Assembly: GCA_017556045.1 (NCBI GenBank)
Contig: JAFZFF010000067.1
Span: 1 to 64,000 of the forward strand
From: Bacteroidaceae bacterium
Lineage (GTDB): Bacteria > Bacteroidota > Bacteroidia > Bacteroidales > Bacteroidaceae
DNA length: 64,000 bases
Direction: 5' to 3'
Positions 46,551 to 54,649 of the stretch are shown piece after piece; position 1 is the stretch's first letter, and each line of letters starts with the position of its first letter. The notes beneath the pieces were generated by a model. It did no database searches and was not told the origin of the DNA. It saw only the letters and a list, made by a program, of their open reading frames with translations. A program made the position numbers and the translations under genes.

Positions 46551-46925
46551 ATGCGCACACACCCTTTCGACGAGCACCTGTCACTTCGTGCCATATACTA
46601 CGCCGCCCGCACCTGCCGAGCGAGCTCACCACGCACACGCCAACTCTCCCGAGACATCGCCCATGTCGTAGCAGCTTATAAGCTACATGACAAAGAGGCT
46701 GCCCTGGCGTGTAATCGCTATATAACTTCGAAATATCCCCTACTCTATAAGCTGGCACCCAACTACGGACTTCGCCCCATGAGCGAAAGCGAGATGAGCA
46801 TGCGTACAGAGGCCGAGCTACAACATATGCTCTACAGCCTCTGCCTATTCCTTTATGACGGACTGCAAAGCCAAAAGCCCAGAGCCATGAGAGCAAGACC
46901 AAGAATCACACTGGCTGCGATATAG
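46551..46925 (+). CDS. Small hypothetical protein
   Basis: The 124-residue frame starts with ATG after the tRNA terminator and is predicted helical (LRAIYYAARTCRASSPRTRQ, DIAHVVAAYKLHDKEAALAC, LQHMLYSLCLFLYDGLQ), with a basic tail (RAMRARPRITLAAI). The last 73 bases overlap the 3' end of crcB tail-to-tail. No family was recognised and no promoter was seen. The competing frame on the other strand (46549-46902) is Arg/Trp/Cys-rich and looks like a shadow. The call rests on composition only. Confidence 0.45.
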   Translation: MRTHPFDEHLSLRAIYYAARTCRASSPRTRQLSRDIAHVVAAYKLHDKEAALACNRYITSKYPLLYKLAPNYGLRPMSESEMSMRTEAELQHMLYSLCLFLYDGLQSQKPRAMRARPRITLAAI

Positions 46926-47230
46926 CACATAAAGCCCATCACATTGCCACCCTGCAACATCTGTACACTCTCACCTGCAAAGGTCGAGAAGGTGGTAAAG
47001 CCTCCACACAAACCCGTGGTAAGCAACAAGCACCACGAGCTATTAGTCGCACCCCATCGTTGAAACAAAGCGAATAACACCCCAAACGTCAAGCACCCCA
47101 ATAAGTTTACCGCCAAAGTTCCCCACGGAAAACCTTGACCACAGTAGCTCTTCACAATCGTAGAGAGCCAATACCTCAATGCACCTCCGAAGAAGCTTCC
47201 TGCACCTACAATAAGCAATGACTTTACCAT
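46853..47230 (-). CDS. crcB: CrcB/Fluc-type fluoride channel
   Basis: The start chosen is MVKSLLIVGAGSFFGG (47230), where the hydrophobic channel begins; the longer frame adds 12 residues. The ~125-residue protein has four membrane helices. The Fluc motifs GTLAVNLLGC and TTGLCGGFTTFSTF, with the conserved Asn and Phe box residues, are visible. It exports fluoride as a dual-topology dimer. No fluoride riboswitch is seen in the 160-base leader region. It overlaps the small hypothetical gene convergently. Confidence 0.92.
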   Translation of the reverse strand: MVKSLLIVGAGSFFGGALRYWLSTIVKSYCGQGFPWGTLAVNLLGCLTFGVLFALFQRWGATNSSWCLLLTTGLCGGFTTFSTFAGESVQMLQGGNVMGFMCYIAASVILGLALMALGFWLCSPS

Positions 47231-47392
47231 AGCGACAAAGGTAATACATGTCAGACGAAGCAACAAGTTTACGCCACATTATTTAGATGTAAAATAATCA
47301 AAAACGCAGAGTTAAATTTTCGCAAATGCAGGAAATAGAGTATCTTCGCACGGAAAACAATATTATTAACCACAAAGATACATTATAAAGAG

Positions 47393-47842
47393 ATGAATAT
47401 AGGTGATAAGGCTCCCGAACGATTGGGACTCAACGAAAAGGGCGAAGAGATACTGCTCAGCAACTATCGTGGCAAGAAGATCGTACTCTACTTTTACCCC
47501 AAAGACAACACCTCGGGCTGCACCGCCGAAGCATGTAGCCTGCGCGACAACTATAGCGAATTTCGCCAGAGAGGTTATGAAGTGATAGGCGTGAGCGTCG
47601 ACAGTGCCGCATCACATCAGAAGTTTATCGACAAGTACGAGCTACCCTTCACCCTTATTGCCGACACAGATAAAGAACTCGTGCAAGCCATGGGCGTATG
47701 GGGCGAGAAGAGCATGTATGGCCGCTCGTATATGGGCACCTTCCGCACCACCTTCATCATCGATGAGAATGGTGTGATAGAGAAGATCTACCTCCCCAAA
47801 GAGATAAAGACAAAGACTCACGCCGAACAACTCCTCGGATAG
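47393..47842 (+). CDS. bcp: Thioredoxin-dependent peroxiredoxin, Bcp/PrxQ type
   Basis: The 149-residue enzyme reduces peroxides in the cytosol. KNTSGCTAEACSLRD-like sequence (DNTSGCTAEACSLRDNY, Cys near 42 and 47) gives the peroxidatic and likely resolving Cys five residues apart, the PrxQ pattern. FYPKDNTSG and GTFRTTFIIDENG are family motifs. It overlaps no gene, but the RmlD-like gene starts three bases after its stop, so translation may be coupled. Confidence 0.94.
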   Translation: MNIGDKAPERLGLNEKGEEILLSNYRGKKIVLYFYPKDNTSGCTAEACSLRDNYSEFRQRGYEVIGVSVDSAASHQKFIDKYELPFTLIADTDKELVQAMGVWGEKSMYGRSYMGTFRTTFIIDENGVIEKIYLPKEIKTKTHAEQLLG

Positions 47843-47845
47843 ACT

Positions 47846-48700
47846 ATGAAAAGAGTACTGATTACCGGAGCAAGCGGATTTGTAGGTAGCCGACTGGTTA
47901 GAGCCATGCAGAACGAGTATGAGTTGCTAACCCCTACGCACGCCGCATTTGACATCACCTCGCCCGAAGCCATCGAAAGCTACATAGAGGAGCATCGTCC
48001 CGAAGCCATCATACACCTGGCAGCTATCTCCAACACAGGATATTGCGAAGAGCACCCCGAAGAGAGCTACTTGGTAAATGTCGTAGGTGTGGAGAACCTG
48101 GCATCCGCCTCAGCCAAGTATGGATGCAAGTTTGTATTCTTCTCCTCTGACCAAGTATATAACGGCAATCTGGAGCTAGGACTATTGACTGAGGACGTAG
48201 CCGTATCGCCCGAAAACCACTATGGACGCCATAAGCTACTGGCCGAGCAACGCGCCCTTCAGCTCTGCCCCGATAGCGTAGCCCTGCGCGCTACATGGAT
48301 GTACGACGCAGAGATAGAGGGAGCACCCACACATAAGAACTTCGTCATCAATATGCATGAGGCTATGGCAAGCCACGGCACGCTCCGCTTTGCTACCCGC
48401 GAATATCGTGGCATCACATGGGTCGACGAGGTAGTGCGCAACATGCCTTACACATTAGAGCTACCTGGCGGAGTATATAACTTCGGTGCCGAGAATGAGC
48501 TCAACACCTACGAGACCGCTTGCGCCTACCTTGCCATGATGCAGTATGAGCACCCCGAGATAGTGATTGCCGACACCGAGCGCTTTGCAGAGCACATACG
48601 CAACATCAGCATCTCTATGCAAAAGGCCCACAAGGCATCAGGAGGGAAGATATCTTTCCGAAGCACTTTAGAGGGGCTACGCACATTCGAGCAAAAGTAA
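47846..48700 (+). CDS. RmlD-like NAD(P)-dependent sugar reductase (extended SDR)
   Basis: The 284-residue protein has the Rossmann motif ITGASGFVGSRLV, HLAAISNTGYCEEHP, SSDQVYNG and the catalytic YGRHK. It resembles RmlD (dTDP-4-dehydrorhamnose reductase) and related nucleotide-sugar reductases, but the other rhamnose genes are not nearby, so the substrate is open. Bcp lies just upstream in the same direction with a three-base gap, so the two are an operon. Confidence 0.85.
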   Translation: MKRVLITGASGFVGSRLVRAMQNEYELLTPTHAAFDITSPEAIESYIEEHRPEAIIHLAAISNTGYCEEHPEESYLVNVVGVENLASASAKYGCKFVFFSSDQVYNGNLELGLLTEDVAVSPENHYGRHKLLAEQRALQLCPDSVALRATWMYDAEIEGAPTHKNFVINMHEAMASHGTLRFATREYRGITWVDEVVRNMPYTLELPGGVYNFGAENELNTYETACAYLAMMQYEHPEIVIADTERFAEHIRNISISMQKAHKASGGKISFRSTLEGLRTFEQK

Positions 48701-48791
48701 AAGCCAACATTACATTTTCGCCCGATTTCGCCACCCTACTCCGCTTTTTGAGAGAAGAAATCGCGCCAAATACGAAAAAAAGTGACAAATA

Positions 48792-48823
48792 TTTGCATTT
48801 TCGCCGAACGCATGCTAATTTTG
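48792..48823 (+). promoter_or_regulatory. Promoter of SRP RNA and tRNA-Thr
   Basis: TTTG (48792-48795) and TAATTTTG (48816-48823) are 20 bases apart, a full consensus match. The start site falls about 10 bases before the SRP RNA stem. Confidence 0.78.
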
Positions 48824-48835
48824 CACTCACAAAAT

Positions 48836-48931
48836 GGGTAAGTCCTATACGACCAGCTCCCTTTGAACCCTCCAGGGCTTGATCGCAGCAAAGGTATTAG
48901 GTCGTAGCGGTGCGATATAGATTGCTTACCC
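48836..48931 (+). ncRNA. ffs: Small signal recognition particle RNA (4.5S-like)
   Basis: About 96 bases are enclosed by the perfect end stem GGGTAAG (48836-48842) / CTTACCC (48925-48931). TACGACC pairs with GGTCGTA and CCTTTG with CAAAGG in the long rod. GAACCC, CCAGGGC and GCAGCA are the conserved symmetric and asymmetric loop parts of domain IV. The apical CTTGATCG differs from the GGAA tetraloop of most bacteria. It binds Ffh and targets membrane proteins. It ends four bases before tRNA-Thr, so both come from one transcript cut by RNase P at the tRNA 5' end. Confidence 0.85.
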
Positions 48932-48935
48932 GCCT

Positions 48936-49009
48936 GCCTCTTTAGCTCAGTTGGCCAGAGCACGTGATTTGTAATCTCGGGGTCGTTGGTTCGAATCCGA
49001 CAAGAGGCT
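48936..49009 (+). tRNA. trnT: tRNA-Thr(TGT)
   Basis: The acceptor GCCTCTT/AAGAGGC is perfect, with D arm GCTC...GAGC and T arm GTTGG TTCGAAT CCGAC. Anticodon arm CGTGA TTTGTAA TCTCG gives anticodon TGT (48970-48972) with a T-T mismatch in the middle of the stem. It is 74 bases long and lacks encoded CCA. It follows the SRP RNA at four bases. Confidence 0.95.
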
Positions 49010-49018
49010 CAAAAGAAG

Positions 49019-49050
49019 AAAAGGTTTGCTCATCGCAAACCTTTTTCTTT
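49019..49050 (+). terminator. Terminator of SRP RNA/tRNA-Thr
   Basis: AAAAGGTTTGC (49019-49029) and GCAAACCTTTT (49035-49045) are perfect arms ending in a T-rich tract. Confidence 0.9.
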
Positions 49051-49067
49051 TTACATATCTCCAATCA

Positions 49068-49646
49068 TTACTTTGCCAAGAGACTATCGATAGTAGCCAC
49101 CAAGTCATTAAACTCGGGCTCTACGAAGCGGCGTGTAAGCTTCACGATACGGCCATCACGATCGATGAGCACATTACGAGTGATGCCCGACTTACGCAAC
49201 GCATAGCTAGCAAACACATCACCCTTATCATCGAGCAACATCGGATAGGTAGTACCCAGCTTAGCCGTATACTCCTCCACTACCTCGCGCGGCTCTTCAC
49301 GATCTACACCCACGAGTACAAAGTCTGCATCATCCTTATGAGGCTGCCATATACGACTCTCGATGTGAGGCATCTCACCACGGCATATACCACACCAGCT
49401 GGCCGTAAACTGCAACATCACCACCTTGCCACGATGCTTCGAGAGGATAAACTCCGAGCCATCGGTATACTTTAGCGTAAAGTCAGGAGCCATATCGCCC
49501 ACCTTTACCAAGTACTCATGTTCGTACACTACGGTATCCTTCACTGCTACCTGTTCGGCCTCAGCCAACGCTACATCCTTCTTTCCTACATTACCACAAG
49601 AGGCCAACATCAGAAGTGCAGCCATCCAAAAAGTCACTTTCTTCAT
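49068..49646 (-). CDS. TlpA-family thioredoxin-like lipoprotein
   Basis: The start chosen is MKKVTFWMAALLMLASCGN (49646), a lipoprotein signal with Cys17; the longer frame adds 25 unlikely residues. The ~192-residue protein has a thioredoxin fold with active-site WCGICRGE (Cys about residues 86 and 89) and AT-rich FVLVGVDREEP. TlpA-type proteins reduce periplasmic disulfides, for example in cytochrome c maturation. It is divergent from pepT. A dyad lies between the two genes. Confidence 0.9.
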   Translation of the reverse strand: MKKVTFWMAALLMLASCGNVGKKDVALAEAEQVAVKDTVVYEHEYLVKVGDMAPDFTLKYTDGSEFILSKHRGKVVMLQFTASWCGICRGEMPHIESRIWQPHKDDADFVLVGVDREEPREVVEEYTAKLGTTYPMLLDDKGDVFASYALRKSGITRNVLIDRDGRIVKLTRRFVEPEFNDLVATIDSLLAK

Positions 49647-49771
49647 TCCATTATTTATATAGAGGTTCAACTTTTGTTTACGGAGCGAAATTAGAGAAAA
49701 AACTCGAGATATAGCACACACATCGTCTTAAAAGTTTATACAAAATATTAAAAATCCATACTCCCACATAA

Positions 49772-49791
49772 AAAAGTCTTCCAAGACTTTT
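49772..49791. promoter_or_regulatory. Perfect dyad AAAAGTCTT-CC-AAGACTTTT in the tlpA-type/pepT spacer
   Basis: Two nine-base arms (49772-49780 and 49783-49791) with a two-base centre. It overlaps the position of the -33 element of pepT (TAATTTAG at about 49811 being the -7-like sequence). The centre is too short for a hairpin, which suggests a protein-binding operator. No regulator is identified. Confidence 0.5.
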
Positions 49792-49838
49792 ACATCTGCT
49801 AAAGATATTGTAATTTAGCGACACAAAAGTTTTACAAG

Positions 49839-51062
49839 ATGGATTTAGTCAACCGTTTTTTGCGCTACGTGCGCATCGACACACAGTCGGCCGAAGAGGC
49901 TGGCGTGACTCCCAGCACACCGGGACAGATGGAGTTTGTAAAGGCATTACGCACTGAGTTAGAAGCCATGGGCCTCGAGGAAATCACCCTCGACGATCAT
50001 GGATACCTCTTTGCCACCCTGCCCGCCAACACCACACGCACCGTGCCCACCATAGGCTTTATCGCACACGTAGACACCAGCCCCGACATCACAGGCAAGG
50101 ATGTCAATCCACGCATCGTAGAGAACTATAACGGTACAGACATCACCCTCTCTGCCGAAGATCATATCATACTCTCCACCGCCGACTCACCAGAGCTATT
50201 GAAATACGTAGGAGACGACCTCATCGTCACCGACGGACACACCCTGCTCGGTGCCGACGATAAGGCTGGCATAGCAGAAATCATATCAGCCATTGCCTAC
50301 CTGCAGGCACATCCTGAGATTGAGCATGGCAAGATACGCATCGGATTCAATCCCGACGAAGAAATTGGCTTGGGCGCACATAAGTTTGACGTGAAGCTCT
50401 TCGGATGCAATTGGGCCTACACCATGGATGGTGGCGAAGTAGGAGAGCTCGAGTATGAGAACTTCAATGCAGCAGCAGCGCGCATCACCATCAAGGGCCG
50501 CAACGTACACCCGGGATATGCCAAGGGAAAGATGATCAACTCCATGCGCATCGCCTCAGAGTTTATCCAGATGCTTCCCCAAAGAGAGAATCCCGAGAGC
50601 ACCGATGGATACGAAGGCTTCTACCACATCGTAGGACTCAAGGGCGAGGTAGAGCAAACCACCGTGAGCCTCATCATACGCGACCACAGCAGAGACATCT
50701 TCAACAAGCGCAAGGAGCTATTGCAAAACTGCATCATGACCCTCAACTCCAAGTATGGCGCCAACACCGCCACCGTGGACATCACAGACCAATATGCCAA
50801 TATGCGCGAGGTGATAGAGCCCATGATGTACGTCATCGACATCGCTTGCGAAGCCATGCGCGAAGCTGGCGTGACACCCAAGATCAAACCCATACGTGGC
50901 GGCACCGACGGAGCACAGCTCTCATTCAAAGGCCTCCCCTGCCCCAACATCTTCGCTGGTGGCGTCAACTTCCATAGCCGCTATGAGTTTGTATCCATAC
51001 AGTCAATGCAGAAGGCTATGATGACCATCGTAAAGATAGCCGAGCTGGTAGCGAAGTCGTAA
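49839..51062 (+). CDS. pepT: Peptidase T (M20 tripeptidase)
   Basis: The 407-residue cytosolic enzyme removes N-terminal residues of tripeptides. The zinc ligands are visible in [10 protein letters not shown] (His), [13 protein letters not shown] (Asp) and [11 protein letters not shown] (catalytic Glu pair), with a lid domain (about 205-315) and a C-terminal His in [11 protein letters not shown]. The start [17 protein letters not shown] is characteristic of PepT. Monocistronic, with a terminator 55 bases after the stop. Confidence 0.95.
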   Translation: MDLVNRFLRYVRIDTQSAEEAGVTPSTPGQMEFVKALRTELEAMGLEEITLDDHGYLFATLPANTTRTVPTIGFIAHVDTSPDITGKDVNPRIVENYNGTDITLSAEDHIILSTADSPELLKYVGDDLIVTDGHTLLGADDKAGIAEIISAIAYLQAHPEIEHGKIRIGFNPDEEIGLGAHKFDVKLFGCNWAYTMDGGEVGELEYENFNAAAARITIKGRNVHPGYAKGKMINSMRIASEFIQMLPQRENPESTDGYEGFYHIVGLKGEVEQTTVSLIIRDHSRDIFNKRKELLQNCIMTLNSKYGANTATVDITDQYANMREVIEPMMYVIDIACEAMREAGVTPKIKPIRGGTDGAQLSFKGLPCPNIFAGGVNFHSRYEFVSIQSMQKAMMTIVKIAELVAKS

Positions 51063-51117
51063 TCTTCGGCCATCTACCCAAATAGCAAGAAGGTGTTTAG
51101 ATTTTTACTTCAAGCAT

Positions 51118-51158
51118 AGAAGCCGACGCAGTACAAAAGCTTCGGCTTCTTTCTTTTT
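51118..51158 (+). terminator. Terminator of pepT
   Basis: AGAAGCCGA (51118-51126) and TCGGCTTCT (51142-51150) are perfect arms, followed by a T-rich tract (TTCTTTTTG). Confidence 0.85.
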
Positions 51159-51235
51159 GTTCTCATTCTTATTATACTTAAATAAGAGCAATATCATTTT
51201 GAGCTATCGCTATCTATTGTTGGCACTATCGCTTG

Positions 51236-51330
51236 CCATCTCGGCACTCCTCGGGAGAACTAAACCTAAAGCTCGCTCTTCGGAGGAACTGAAGTTCCTT
51301 TCAGCGCAAGCAACGCTATCATACTGTCGT
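51236..51330. repeat. Degenerate intergenic repeat remnant, second copy
   Basis: The 20-base GCACTCCTCGGGAGAACTAA start matches 25233 with one change, and ACTAAACCTAAAGCTCGC matches the 25210 area in another order. No protein is supported here. It lies between the pepT terminator and the C10 protease. Confidence 0.45.
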
Positions 51331-51342
51331 GGCACAAGCTTA

Positions 51343-52461
51343 TCACTCGGGGACGATGCCAATGATGGCGCTCTGTACGTAGTTGTATGAGGTGCCTCGG
51401 GCGGTGACGGCGTCGAAGTCGAAGTAGCCGTCGCAGTTGCCTCCCCAGCCCCAGTTGACATAGTAGAGGCCTTGGTCGTCGACACCGCAGATGACGAAGG
51501 CGTGGCCATCGAAGCGGGTGGAGCGGGTGCTGTAGTAGATGGGGCGGCGGGCAGAGAGCTCGGCGTCGAGGAGGTGGTGCCAGGCCTCATCGGTGTAGCG
51601 AGAGCGGTGTACCTGGCGCATCGCGGGGGAGTAGCGAAAGTGTTCACTGAGCACCTTGGGCACATCCTTGGAGTAAGCGCTGCTGAGCACGGGGCTATAC
51701 ATCATATGTAGGGCGTGGCCTACGTCGCGCATGAGGCGGGCTACCTCACCGGTGCGCAGGCGTGAGGAGCGGCTGTAGTGGGCTTTCATCCTATCCCAGC
51801 GGTACTCGTCGCCGAGGGTGATGGTGGTGTAGAGGGTGTCGAGGTTGTGTATCTCGGCGGTGCACTCGCCCACTCCATGTGGGGGCCATGCGTGGTACTT
51901 CATGATCTGCGCTACGGCGGTGGTCACACACCCAGTGATGAGCTTCTTGTCATTGAGCGTGGGGCAATAGTGGTTGTAGGGCTTCCCCTGCCCCCAGGTG
52001 GTGGTGAGCAGTGGTGCCACGGGTTGTGAGCTATGGCGGGGCTTGGGCTCTGCAGTGCCCCTGCGGAGTGACTCGATGTAGCCTACATAGCAGTTGAGAT
52101 AGCCTTGCAGGCTGGTGGAGAGGGGCAGCGTGAGGGTGCCATCCAGGGAGTAGCCTACGATGAGTTGGCCTACGCGGTCGTCGCCCGCCATGATGACAAA
52201 GCCCTTGCCGCTGGAGGGGGCAAAGATGTAGTACTCGGGGGCGGTGAGGCGCTCGACCTTGCCGTGGAGGGGGCTATAGACGAGGTCTAACCCCTTGAGT
52301 GAGGTAACCTTGGCGATGTCGGCGCCCATGGTCTTCATGTAGTAAAACTTCGTGGCGATGGCACAGGCTTTCTCTTCGGTGATGGGACGCGACAGGAGGG
52401 GCGATGTGCCGAGCATTAGGAGCATATAGGTGAGGGCCAAGAGGCGTAGGGTGTGGCGCAT
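51343..52461 (-). CDS. C10-family (streptopain-like) cysteine protease
   Basis: The start chosen is MRHTLRLLALTYMLLML (52461), a signal peptide; the longer frame adds 109 unlikely residues. The 372-residue protein has a propeptide (about 25-140), the catalytic Cys in ITGCVTTAVAQIMKYHAWP (near 177) and His in FDGHAFVICGVD (near 319), with the NWGWGG turn. Streptopain-like enzymes are secreted proteases made as zymogens. No C-terminal sorting domain is visible, so the route past the outer membrane is unknown. It is divergent from the porE-like gene. Confidence 0.9.
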   Translation of the reverse strand: MRHTLRLLALTYMLLMLGTSPLLSRPITEEKACAIATKFYYMKTMGADIAKVTSLKGLDLVYSPLHGKVERLTAPEYYIFAPSSGKGFVIMAGDDRVGQLIVGYSLDGTLTLPLSTSLQGYLNCYVGYIESLRRGTAEPKPRHSSQPVAPLLTTTWGQGKPYNHYCPTLNDKKLITGCVTTAVAQIMKYHAWPPHGVGECTAEIHNLDTLYTTITLGDEYRWDRMKAHYSRSSRLRTGEVARLMRDVGHALHMMYSPVLSSAYSKDVPKVLSEHFRYSPAMRQVHRSRYTDEAWHHLLDAELSARRPIYYSTRSTRFDGHAFVICGVDDQGLYYVNWGWGGNCDGYFDFDAVTARGTSYNYVQSAIIGIVPE

Positions 52462-52492
52462 AGGTGTATAGGGGATTGTTTCGTTTATGCCA

Positions 52493-52500
52493 CAAAAGTA
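52493..52500 (-). promoter_or_regulatory. -7 promoter element of the C10 protease gene
   Basis: Minus-strand TACTTTTG is a good TAnnTTTG match, with a leader of about 25 bases. Confidence 0.5.
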
Positions 52501-52585
52501 CTGCTTTTTGCTGATAAGACAATAGGGGAGCGAATTATTTGGCGGGCTACAATAAAAAGCGCATTTTGCCGTTAAGGGATAGTAT

Positions 52586-54571
52586 ATGAAAGTATCGTCG
52601 TTACAGAGATTGTCGCTGACATTGACACTGCTGCTACTGCTCACAGGATGTGGCGTAGAGGGCATATTGCGTAAGGCCGACCAGAGCTTTGCGCTGGGCG
52701 AGTACAACGAGGCGGCTGCACTATATAAGAAGGCGTACGGCAAGACGGAGGCTAAGGAGAAAGACAAGCGTGCGGAGCGTGCCTTCAAGACGGCCGAGTG
52801 TTACCGACGTATCAATATGAATGCCAAGGCGATGGCATCGTACCGCAACGCCATACGCTACCACTACCCCGATAGCATGATGTATAAGCACATGGCTGAC
52901 CTGCAGCTCGAGAGCGGCGAATATAAGGGGGCGATAGCCAACTATGACATATATCTCACCTATAACCCTACGGACACGACGGCTATCAACGGACGCAAGG
53001 CGTGTTCCACGGCACCCGGGTGGAAGAAGAACCCTACGCGCTATGTGGTAAAGAAGGAGACGCTATTCAACTCGCGCCGTAGTGAGTACTCGCCCATGTT
53101 TGGCAGTGAAGATGGCACGCAGCTCTTCTTCACCTCGACACGCGACAAGGCCTTGGGCGAGGAGAAGAGCCGCATCACGGGAGTGAAGGCTCCGGACATC
53201 TTCGTGGCGGTGAAGGACGAGAATGGCAAGTGGCAGAAGCCCGAGCCCATCGAGGGAGAGCTCAATAGCGAGTATGAGGAGGGAGCCTGCTGCTTCACCC
53301 CCGACTATAAGACGATGTACCTCACACGCTGCCTCATCGATAGCGAGGCACCACGCATGGCACAGATATATATGTCGACCCGCACGGATGCCGCATGGAG
53401 CGCCCCCACCCTGTGTGAGCTGGTCAAGGATACGCTCTCATCATTTGCTCACCCTGCCGTGTCGCCCGATGGGCGATGGCTCTACTTCGTGTCAGACATG
53501 AGCGGTGGCATGGGTGGCCTCGATATATGGCGCATCGCCATCACCTCGAGCGGATTTGGCGGTGTAGAGAACCTGGGCGCTACGATCAATACGCAGGGCG
53601 ATGAGATGTTTCCCACGTTCCGCTCTAACGGAGACCTCTACTTTTCTTCAGACGGTCACCAGGGCATGGGCGGACTCGACATCTACTGCGCCACACTGGA
53701 CACTGATAATAGGTGGACGGTGACCAATCTGCAAGCCCCGGTAAACTCCCCCAACGATGACTTTGGCATGACCTTCGAGGGGCACTACACACGCGGATAC
53801 TTCAGCAGTAATCGTGGCGATGCCCGCGGATGGGACCACATATACTCGTTTTACCTACCCGAGACGGTACACACGCTGAAGGGATGGGTGTATGAGAAAG
53901 ATGGCTATGAGCTCACCGAGGGCGCCGTATACCTCATCGGCAACGATGGCACCAACGAGAAGCTGAGCGTGAAGACCGACGGCTCATTCAGCAAGCGCGT
54001 CACACCCGGAGTGAGCTACGTGATGCTGGGCACCTGTAAGGGCTATCTCAACTACAAGCGGGAGCTCACGGCCGATAGCACTGCCGACAATCGCGACTAT
54101 ACGGTGCAGTTTCCCCTATCGTCGATCACCAAGCCGGTGCTCATCGAAAACATCTTCTACAAGTTTGACTCGGCCGAGCTGACCGACTCCTCTACCGTGG
54201 CGCTCGACGAGCTGGCTAACCTCCTCGCCGATAATCCGGGTACGGTGATCGAGCTGGGAGCACACTGTGACTATAAGGGACGTGACGAATATAACGAACG
54301 ACTCTCACAACGACGTGCCGAGACGGTGGTCAACTACCTCATATCTAAGGGCATCGACGCTGAGCGACTCGTACCCAAAGGCTATGGCGAGAAGACTCCC
54401 AAGACCGTCACACGCCGCATGGCACAGCGTTACACCTTCATGAAGGAGGGCACACAGCTCACCGAAGAGTATATACTCTCTCTGCCCGAGGAGCAACAAG
54501 AGGTTTGCAATGCCGAAAACCGCCGCACGGAGTTCCGCGTATTGCGCACGACGTATAAGCTATTTAATTAG
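52586..54571 (+). CDS. porE: PorE-like T9SS lipoprotein (TPR, propeller, CRD, OmpA)
   Basis: The 661-residue lipoprotein has lipobox LLTGC (Cys22). It carries, in order, TPR repeats (about 30-130), a PD40-type beta-propeller (about 150-430: AHPAVSPDGRWLYFVSDMSGG and MFPTFRSNGDLYFSSDG), a carboxypeptidase regulatory-like domain (about 430-510) and an OmpA C-terminal domain (about 525-661), where FYKFDSAELTDSS and the Asp/Arg of HCDYKGRDEYNERLSQRRAE would bind peptidoglycan. This order and length match PorE (PG1058) of the type IX secretion system of Porphyromonas gingivalis. Other OmpA lipoproteins of the phylum share parts of the layout, so orthology is probable, not proven. Divergent from the C10 protease. 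Confidence 0.75.
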   Translation: MKVSSLQRLSLTLTLLLLLTGCGVEGILRKADQSFALGEYNEAAALYKKAYGKTEAKEKDKRAERAFKTAECYRRINMNAKAMASYRNAIRYHYPDSMMYKHMADLQLESGEYKGAIANYDIYLTYNPTDTTAINGRKACSTAPGWKKNPTRYVVKKETLFNSRRSEYSPMFGSEDGTQLFFTSTRDKALGEEKSRITGVKAPDIFVAVKDENGKWQKPEPIEGELNSEYEEGACCFTPDYKTMYLTRCLIDSEAPRMAQIYMSTRTDAAWSAPTLCELVKDTLSSFAHPAVSPDGRWLYFVSDMSGGMGGLDIWRIAITSSGFGGVENLGATINTQGDEMFPTFRSNGDLYFSSDGHQGMGGLDIYCATLDTDNRWTVTNLQAPVNSPNDDFGMTFEGHYTRGYFSSNRGDARGWDHIYSFYLPETVHTLKGWVYEKDGYELTEGAVYLIGNDGTNEKLSVKTDGSFSKRVTPGVSYVMLGTCKGYLNYKRELTADSTADNRDYTVQFPLSSITKPVLIENIFYKFDSAELTDSSTVALDELANLLADNPGTVIELGAHCDYKGRDEYNERLSQRRAETVVNYLISKGIDAERLVPKGYGEKTPKTVTRRMAQRYTFMKEGTQLTEEYILSLPEEQQEVCNAENRRTEFRVLRTTYKLFN

Positions 54572-54645
54572 GAATGAGAAATTAGGAGTTAGGAATTATG
54601 TTTGCAATATGTATACATCGAACTCCTAATTCCTAACTTCTAATT
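54568..54645. terminator. Inverted repeat between convergent porE and uup
   Basis: TTAGGAGTTAGGAATTA (about 54586) is mirrored by CTCCTAATTCCTAA-type sequence near 54623. The repeats are A/T-rich and low in complexity, and a nested TTAGG motif is repeated. It probably stops transcripts from both sides. Confidence 0.5.
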
Positions 54646-54649
54646 AATT

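Noticed and set aside
46549..46902. 117-codon minus-strand frame opposite the small hypothetical gene
   Set aside because: Composition is Arg/Trp/Cys-rich and its opposite frame looks more protein-like.
47231..47392. Fluoride riboswitch in front of crcB
   Set aside because: No fluoride aptamer sequence could be found in the spacer.
46340..49009. Integration site for a mobile element at the tRNA genes
   Set aside because: No integrase, no partial tRNA duplicate and normal neighbours.
51343..52788. Longer 481-residue version of the C10 protease
   Set aside because: The first 109 residues precede a clear signal peptide and overlap the porE start region.
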